Of a DNA stretch of 64,000 nt, positions 60,082 through 64,000 are shown in pieces. The DNA comes from Chania multitudinisentens RB-25 (GTDB lineage: Bacteria; Pseudomonadota; Gammaproteobacteria; Enterobacterales; Enterobacteriaceae). Position 1 is the first letter of the stretch. The number at the start of each line of letters is the position of its first letter. The stretch is from positions 3,844,001-3,908,000 of the forward strand of contig NZ_CP007044.2 of the NCBI RefSeq assembly GCF_000520015.2. Direction: 5' to 3'. A program made the position numbers and the translations under genes. The notes under the pieces are model-generated. The model searched no databases. It saw only the letters and a list, made by a program, of their open reading frames with translations, and had not been told where the DNA came from.

Positions 60082-61596
60082 ATGTTGAATTTCAGGAATG
60101 CAAAACGCTTTGTTGTATTGGGTGGAGGGACTGCTGGCTGGTTTGCCGCTATCGCCATGCGCCGGTTATTCAGCCCTAATATCGAAGTGCGGGTGATTGA
60201 ATCCTCAAAGATTGGCATTGTCGGCGTGGGGGAAGGCGGATTGTTGAATCTGGCCCATGCCTTCGAACGTTACCAAATTCCTGTTGATCGGTTTATGGCA
60301 GAAACTGACGCTACCTATAAGTGGGGGTTCTGCTATGAAGGTTGGCGCACTGGCAAAGAGGATGACCGCTATTTCCATCTGTTTGCCGGTGGCGGCAAGG
60401 CTGAATGGACCGAATATGGTTTCCTCCCCGGTTTTTCCGCATTAATTGCCCAGCAGCTTCCACTACCTTCCTATATTCGGGGCTTTCAGGCGGTAGCTCA
60501 CAATGCGCCGCAGCAGGAGGCCAAGCAAATGGTGGCGGAGGGGCGCACAGATATTCAAACCTCCTACCATTTTGACAGCTATAAGACTGCTAACTTCCTG
60601 AAGACCATTGCCCTTGAGCGCGGAGTGATACATCAGGATGCTATTGTCGATCGCGTTGAACTGGATGAGGCGGGTAATGCAACGGCACTGATTATCGGTG
60701 AAGAGAGCCTGCCCGTTGATTTTGTGATTGATGCCAGCGGTTTCGCCCGCAAGATCGTGGGCAATACGCTTAATGCCGAGTGGGTATCCTTTAAGGAACA
60801 CCTACTGATGGATAGCGCCATTCCGTTCTATATGCCCCATCCGTTTGAAAACCCGATCCTGGTCACCCGGGCGCTGGCAATGAACGCTGGCTGGATGTGG
60901 CAGATACCGTTGGTTGGCCGGGTTGGGGCCGGATACGTTTATAGCAGTAAACATATCAGTGATGAACAGGCGCTGGCAGAGATTGAACAGAAACTGGGTT
61001 ATAAGATTGAGCCGCATAAAACCCTGAAATTTGACCCTGGTTGTTTCAAAGAAGTGTGGCACGGCAATATCATGGCACTAGGGCTATCCTCCGGCTTTGT
61101 TGAGCCGCTGGAAGCCACTTCCATTGGGCAAATGTTGGAACAGTTGCGTAACTTTGAGCGTGTGCTTAGAGCTGGGCAAGGGATCGTATCGGAAAAAAGC
61201 ATCAAGGAGTTTAATCAGGCCAACCTGCGTTCTTGGGAAGGTATCCGCGACTTCCTGCGAATGCACTATGATTGCCCAAGGCGTGATAACCCATTCTGGT
61301 GCGACGTTGCCGCTTCGGCGATGCCGGATGATTACCGCGAGATCAAGCAGTGTTGGCAGGAACGCACCCCACGTATGCTGGATATCGAAAACTATGCGAT
61401 CAACGGCTGGAGCGGAGTATTCCACGTGATTAACTGGATGTTTGTAGCAGCACCGCTGGGATTAATATCTGAACAGGCGGCGCAGAAAGAAGTGGCAGCC
61501 TTGCCGCAGGCCAGCAAAGAAAAGGTCGTGCAATTGTTGCAGGAGTTACCCTCGTTGCTTGGCCCAGACTGGCGCCCTCGCTCTTCATTGAAATAG
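60082..61596 (+). CDS. Flavin-dependent tryptophan-type halogenase
   Basis: A 504-residue FADH2-dependent halogenase. The nucleotide motif GGGTAGW is at 14-20. The catalytic Lys80 (ATYKWGFCYEGW), which carries the hypohalous acid, the WxWxIP signature at 271-276 (WMWQIP) and Glu344 (VEPLEATSIGQ) are at almost the same positions as in PrnA (Lys79, Glu346). So chlorination or bromination of an indole-like substrate is likely. The enzyme needs reduced FAD from a reductase, and none is encoded nearby. It is shorter than PrnA (about 538 residues) at the C-terminus, so the substrate may not be free tryptophan. The start has AGGAGTCGCC upstream. No biosynthetic cluster surrounds it in this window. 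Confidence 0.92.
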   Translation: MLNFRNAKRFVVLGGGTAGWFAAIAMRRLFSPNIEVRVIESSKIGIVGVGEGGLLNLAHAFERYQIPVDRFMAETDATYKWGFCYEGWRTGKEDDRYFHLFAGGGKAEWTEYGFLPGFSALIAQQLPLPSYIRGFQAVAHNAPQQEAKQMVAEGRTDIQTSYHFDSYKTANFLKTIALERGVIHQDAIVDRVELDEAGNATALIIGEESLPVDFVIDASGFARKIVGNTLNAEWVSFKEHLLMDSAIPFYMPHPFENPILVTRALAMNAGWMWQIPLVGRVGAGYVYSSKHISDEQALAEIEQKLGYKIEPHKTLKFDPGCFKEVWHGNIMALGLSSGFVEPLEATSIGQMLEQLRNFERVLRAGQGIVSEKSIKEFNQANLRSWEGIRDFLRMHYDCPRRDNPFWCDVAASAMPDDYREIKQCWQERTPRMLDIENYAINGWSGVFHVINWMFVAAPLGLISEQAAQKEVAALPQASKEKVVQLLQELPSLLGPDWRPRSSLK

Positions 61597-61651
61597 CGTT
61601 GCGTTGTAAAAGGGCGGTAAATAACATGCTGCCCCGTTTGTATACGGAAAG

Positions 61652-61671
61652 ACGGGAGCCAAAGCTCCCGT
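61652..61671 (+). terminator. Hairpin after the halogenase gene
   Basis: ACGGGAGC-caaa-GCTCCCGT, 56 bases past the stop, without a T run. Confidence 0.5.
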
Positions 61672-61810
61672 AATCAATTAGCGCCAAAACATTCTTACAC
61701 GTGCTTAACGCTAGCGTCGCCAAACTCTGAGCATTTCAGCAAGTTATGACCATTGAAACCTGGTGTGTGGTTGGCTATGTTATATCCAAGCCAATCGACA
61801 AGGAAAAGTG

Positions 61811-62269
61811 ATGGATACGGTTGAGGAATTGGGTGGGAGGTATTTTTATGGTGGGAGAGCGAACCTCAGAGCCAGCGAGTTGCTGTTTATGATTTTCTGC
61901 GAGAATACAGCTGATCAGTTTGGTATTCAGGATTTCGGGGCTATTGTGGCTATCCTTTCAGGAAGAAACAACTTGGGCACAAGAGGCAAATTCAACAATG
62001 CCACCAAAGGCACGTCTTACGCATCCAAAGGAGCAAGGGCTGTATTCAAGAAAACCAAATTCCCCTTTGGCATCTCATTACCTACATGGCTTGACGGCTA
62101 CACCCCTTGGACTGCTCGCCGTGTCATGGTTCGTAACATTGCGCCATTTGTCGGTCGCTCGATCCCCTTGCTCGGCGTGATTATTCTTGCTTCTGATGTA
62201 ACCCAAATGACTTACCGCACCCTACGCGACTACAACACCATAGCTCGAGGCGACGATAAATTATGGTAG
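61811..62269 (+). CDS. STM2901 family protein
   Basis: A 152-residue protein that matches the STM2901 family as I remember it from Salmonella: it begins MDTVEELGGRYFYGGRANLR, continues SELLFMIFCENTADQFGIQD, and has LGTRGKFNNATKGTSYASKG and a hydrophobic stretch GRSIPLLGVIILASDVTQMT (about 115-134) before ARGDDKLW. AAGGAAAAGTG precedes the ATG; a 16-residue upstream extension is unlikely. The central segment could insert in a membrane. It overlaps the DUF1493 gene by seven bases, a pairing also seen in Salmonella. A toxin or effector role is possible but is an inference. Confidence 0.75.
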   Translation: MDTVEELGGRYFYGGRANLRASELLFMIFCENTADQFGIQDFGAIVAILSGRNNLGTRGKFNNATKGTSYASKGARAVFKKTKFPFGISLPTWLDGYTPWTARRVMVRNIAPFVGRSIPLLGVIILASDVTQMTYRTLRDYNTIARGDDKLW

Positions 62270-62589
62270 ACGGTATCGAGCAAAGCGTTTATGAACTTGT
62301 ACGGCCTTATGCTGGCACGTATCTGTTCAACATAAAGAAGGTGGAATTAACGCCTGAAACTGACCTTGATACCGACCTAAGCATTGATGAGCTTGAAGTC
62401 GAAGATCTGATGAATGATTTCTTCGAAAAATTCAATGTTGAACGGGGTAATTTCAAGATTGAAACCTACTATCCTAGTGAGCCATTCCCGTGGAATCCAT
62501 TCAAAAGAACCACTCCTATACCAGTACCTGATTTCACTATAGGAATGCTCATCGAATCCGCCAAAGCTGGCCGCTGGCTCTATGACTGA
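62263..62589 (+). CDS. DUF1493 family protein, acyl-carrier-protein-like
   Basis: A 108-residue acidic protein of the DUF1493 family. Its first half, VELTPETDLDTDLSIDELEV and EDLMNDFFEKFNVERGNF, lines up with acyl carrier proteins, but the serine that carries phosphopantetheine (DSL) is replaced by Glu43 (DEL). So it is probably not an acyl carrier but may keep the fold as a binding module. The second half is Pro-rich (YPSEPFPWNPFKRTTPIPVP) and ends with the helix ESAKAGRWLYD. It overlaps the STM2901-family gene and the pair reads as one translational unit. The IS element begins 17 bases after its stop. Confidence 0.8.
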   Translation: MVDGIEQSVYELVRPYAGTYLFNIKKVELTPETDLDTDLSIDELEVEDLMNDFFEKFNVERGNFKIETYYPSEPFPWNPFKRTTPIPVPDFTIGMLIESAKAGRWLYD

Positions 62590-62631
62590 CAAATGGCCGG
62601 GGTTTTGAACTGACCCCATAAAGTTGGACGA

Positions 62632-63474
62632 CTAACTCTGAGTCCGATATTGTACCGGGCTCAGAGCGCCAAGTTTCATCTTTATCCTGTCATAATTGTA
62701 GTAATGAATATAGCTGTGTATTTCCCTTGTTAAATCAGCTATATCAACAAACTGTTTTCCATGAAAGCACTCTGTTTTCAGTATCCCAAAGAAATTTTCA
62801 ATTACCGCGTTGTCCAGGCAATTTCCTTTTCGGGACATACTTTGAGTAATTCCATGTTTTTTAAGATTTTCTTGAAATGGTATCATCTGATACTGCCAGC
62901 CTTGATCTGAGTGAAGGATCGGCTTTTCACAAGTATTTAGTTTTTCAATGGCTTTGCCAAGCATCTTATCAACCATTTTCAAATTTGGGATATCACCCAA
63001 TTCATAAGAGATTATTTCACTGTTATATAGGTCAAGAATGGGAGATAAATATAGTTTTTTCCCATTGATATTGAATTCTGTGACATCAGTTACCCATTTC
63101 TGGTTGGGAACTGAAGCCTGGGAACAGCGCTGGATATGGTTCGGAACACCTTTTCCATGTACTCCTTTGTAGGATTGGTATTTTTTCCTTCTAACAAATG
63201 AAGCGATATTGAGCTCGTGCATCAATCGTTGGATCGTCTTATGATTTATCCAATAGCCTAATTTACGGGCTGTTGCGGTAATTCTACGATACCCATACCT
63301 ACCTTTATGTTTATGAAATATATCTAAAATAAGCTTCTTTTCTTCCATGTAAGGCTGAGGCCTTTCACTAATTTGTAGTTGATAATAGAACGTACTTCTT
63401 GGTAACCCAACCACCCGAAGTAATAAGCGTAGTGCATGATATGGCCTTAATTCATTTACGATTTTTGCTTTTTC
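62632..63474 (-). CDS. IS3-family transposase OrfB (rve integrase domain)
   Basis: The DDE integrase half of the transposase. Catalytic acids are in VTDVTEFN, LHSDQGWQYQ and NAVIENFFGILKTE, with the spacing of the IS3 family. A GTG-initiated frame begins at 63414, but the frame stays open upstream through EKAKIVNELRPYHALRLLLR, which is normal IS150 OrfB sequence and reaches back into orfA. So the product is made as OrfAB by a -1 frameshift at G-AAA-AAG (63468-63474). An HTH_21 segment (KKLILDIFHKHKGRYGYRRI) precedes the rve domain. Confidence 0.9.
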   Translation of the reverse strand, partial: EKAKIVNELRPYHALRLLLRVVGLPRSTFYYQLQISERPQPYMEEKKLILDIFHKHKGRYGYRRITATARKLGYWINHKTIQRLMHELNIASFVRRKKYQSYKGVHGKGVPNHIQRCSQASVPNQKWVTDVTEFNINGKKLYLSPILDLYNSEIISYELGDIPNLKMVDKMLGKAIEKLNTCEKPILHSDQGWQYQMIPFQENLKKHGITQSMSRKGNCLDNAVIENFFGILKTECFHGKQFVDIADLTREIHSYIHYYNYDRIKMKLGALSPVQYRTQS

Positions 63475-63980
63475 TTTTGCATCAATTCGTTTTCTTGCTG
63501 AATTAAGGCCTGTAATTTTTTTAGATAAGCATTCTCTGCGCGAAGATATTCCAGTTCTTCCTGTTCGGAATTGAAGGATGGCGATTGTGTGCTTGGCAGT
63601 TTGGGGGTGATTTTGATGGTTTTTATCATCGGCGGTCGCTCCTTTCGGTTTCCTCGCAATGCATCTATCCCGCCACTGTTATACAACCTTTCCCACTTTG
63701 AAGCAGTAGGTGGAGCAATTTTATACTTAGCAGCAACCTGTCGCGATGATAGATGATTCTCCCACATATCAAGAACAACAGCCTCCTTCGAGGCAGCAGA
63801 AAAACGATGATACGACGTCTCAAAACCCTCATGACCATGAGCCTTATAAACCTCAGCCCACTTACGGACAGTACCATGATCGATCTTGAATCTCTTCGCC
63901 GTCAAGTCTGCTCCCTCGATTCGTGAAAGGTAGTGCTTAGCGACCTGCACCTTGAATTTTATGGAATATTTTCTTCGCAT
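63456..63980 (-). CDS. IS3-family transposase OrfA (HTH subunit)
   Basis: The DNA-binding half of the IS150-type transposase. The start MRRKYSIKFKVQVAKHYLSR (63980) is preferred to an ATG four codons upstream. Two HTH-like segments are seen (LTAKRFKIDHGTVRKWAEVY; SRQVAAKYKIAPPTASKWER), then a coiled-coil, leucine-zipper-like tail (EELEYLRAENAYLKKLQALI). The 3' end has G-AAA-AAG at 63468-63474, where about -1 slippage joins it to orfB. orfA alone stops at 63456. Confidence 0.88.
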   Translation of the reverse strand: MRRKYSIKFKVQVAKHYLSRIEGADLTAKRFKIDHGTVRKWAEVYKAHGHEGFETSYHRFSAASKEAVVLDMWENHLSSRQVAAKYKIAPPTASKWERLYNSGGIDALRGNRKERPPMIKTIKITPKLPSTQSPSFNSEQEELEYLRAENAYLKKLQALIQQENELMQKKKQKS

Positions 63981-64000
63981 GAAAATCTGCACCCTGTGGA

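Larger units (their letters stand above)
62606..64000 (-). mobile_element. IS3-family (IS150-type) insertion sequence, cut by the window end
   Basis: The left end starts with TGAACTGACCCCATAAAGTT, typical of the IS3/IS150 terminal repeats. Two consecutive genes, orfA and orfB, run leftwards in the order and frames of IS3 elements. The other terminal repeat is not visible and must lie just past base 64000. The element sits 17 bases after the DUF1493 gene. Confidence 0.85.

Noticed and set aside
1..64000. tRNA, rRNA or CRISPR array
   Set aside because: No cloverleaf-type sequence, rRNA segment or regularly spaced repeat was recognised; tRNA detection by eye is limited, so a scan with a tRNA finder would settle it.

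Overview
The window looks like a chromosomal segment from a Yersiniaceae member of the Enterobacterales, most likely Serratia, perhaps one of the lower-GC species. Many genes are close to their Escherichia coli counterparts (thrS-infC-rpmI-rplT-pheM-pheS-pheT-ihfA; kdgR-yebQ-htpX-prc-proQ-msrC-yebS-yebT; the puu cluster). Other traits fit Serratia or Yersinia better: an Sit/Yfe-type metal ABC system, a periplasmic chorismate mutase, a HutF-type histidine branch and a permease-type sucrose operon. No rRNA, tRNA or CRISPR array was seen.

Layout. 0-1.8 kb: a periplasmic RidA-like gene, AT-rich spacer and a small frameshifted membrane-protein gene. 1.8-9.1 kb (minus): the translation operon thrS, infC (ATT start), rpmI, rplT, then pheM attenuator, pheS, pheT and ihfA. 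9.4-14 kb: a DUF2239 gene behind two palindromes, a MATE exporter, marC, a PHP-domain phosphoesterase and emtA. 14.4-18 kb: Fur-box-controlled sitABCD/yfeABCD for Mn/Fe uptake. 18.3-20.7 kb: yniA, yniB, hxpB. 20.8-25.8 kb: kduI-kduD (pectin and uronate breakdown) behind a KdgR-like box, SOS-type ydjM, the cystine symporter tcyP and the repressor kdgR. 26-38.4 kb: yebQ, htpX, a DUF4260 gene, prc, proQ, msrC, yebS/letA, yebT/letB, yebV, an ASCH gene and three small genes including yniD. rsmF, which lies between yebT and yebV in E. coli, is absent. 38.5-43.7 kb: a LuxR-type regulator and the sucrose operon cscB-cscA with cscR, two identical operators and a CRP-like site. 43.8-48.8 kb: hutD-hutF divergent from hutC-hutI-hutG, with HutC-type palindromes; hutH and hutU are not here. 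48.9-58.4 kb: periplasmic chorismate mutase, a 59-residue HTH-like protein, yddG, and puuP/puuA divergent from puuD-puuR-puuC-puuB. 58.4-64 kb: an accessory tail with a zinc-ribbon protein, a low-GC lipoprotein, an orphan flavin-dependent tryptophan-type halogenase, an overlapping STM2901-like/DUF1493 gene pair and an IS3-family (IS150-type) element that runs off the window.

The unifying theme is nutrient use: histidine, putrescine, sucrose, uronates, cystine and Mn/Fe, each beside its own regulator or operator. The least ordinary content is the 58-64 kb tail. The halogenase keeps its catalytic Lys and Glu and its WxWxIP motif but has no flavin reductase next to it. In the STM2901/DUF1493 unit the second protein looks like an acyl carrier protein whose phosphopantetheine serine is replaced by glutamate. 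Calls rest on reading motifs and on remembered family sequences; no search was run.
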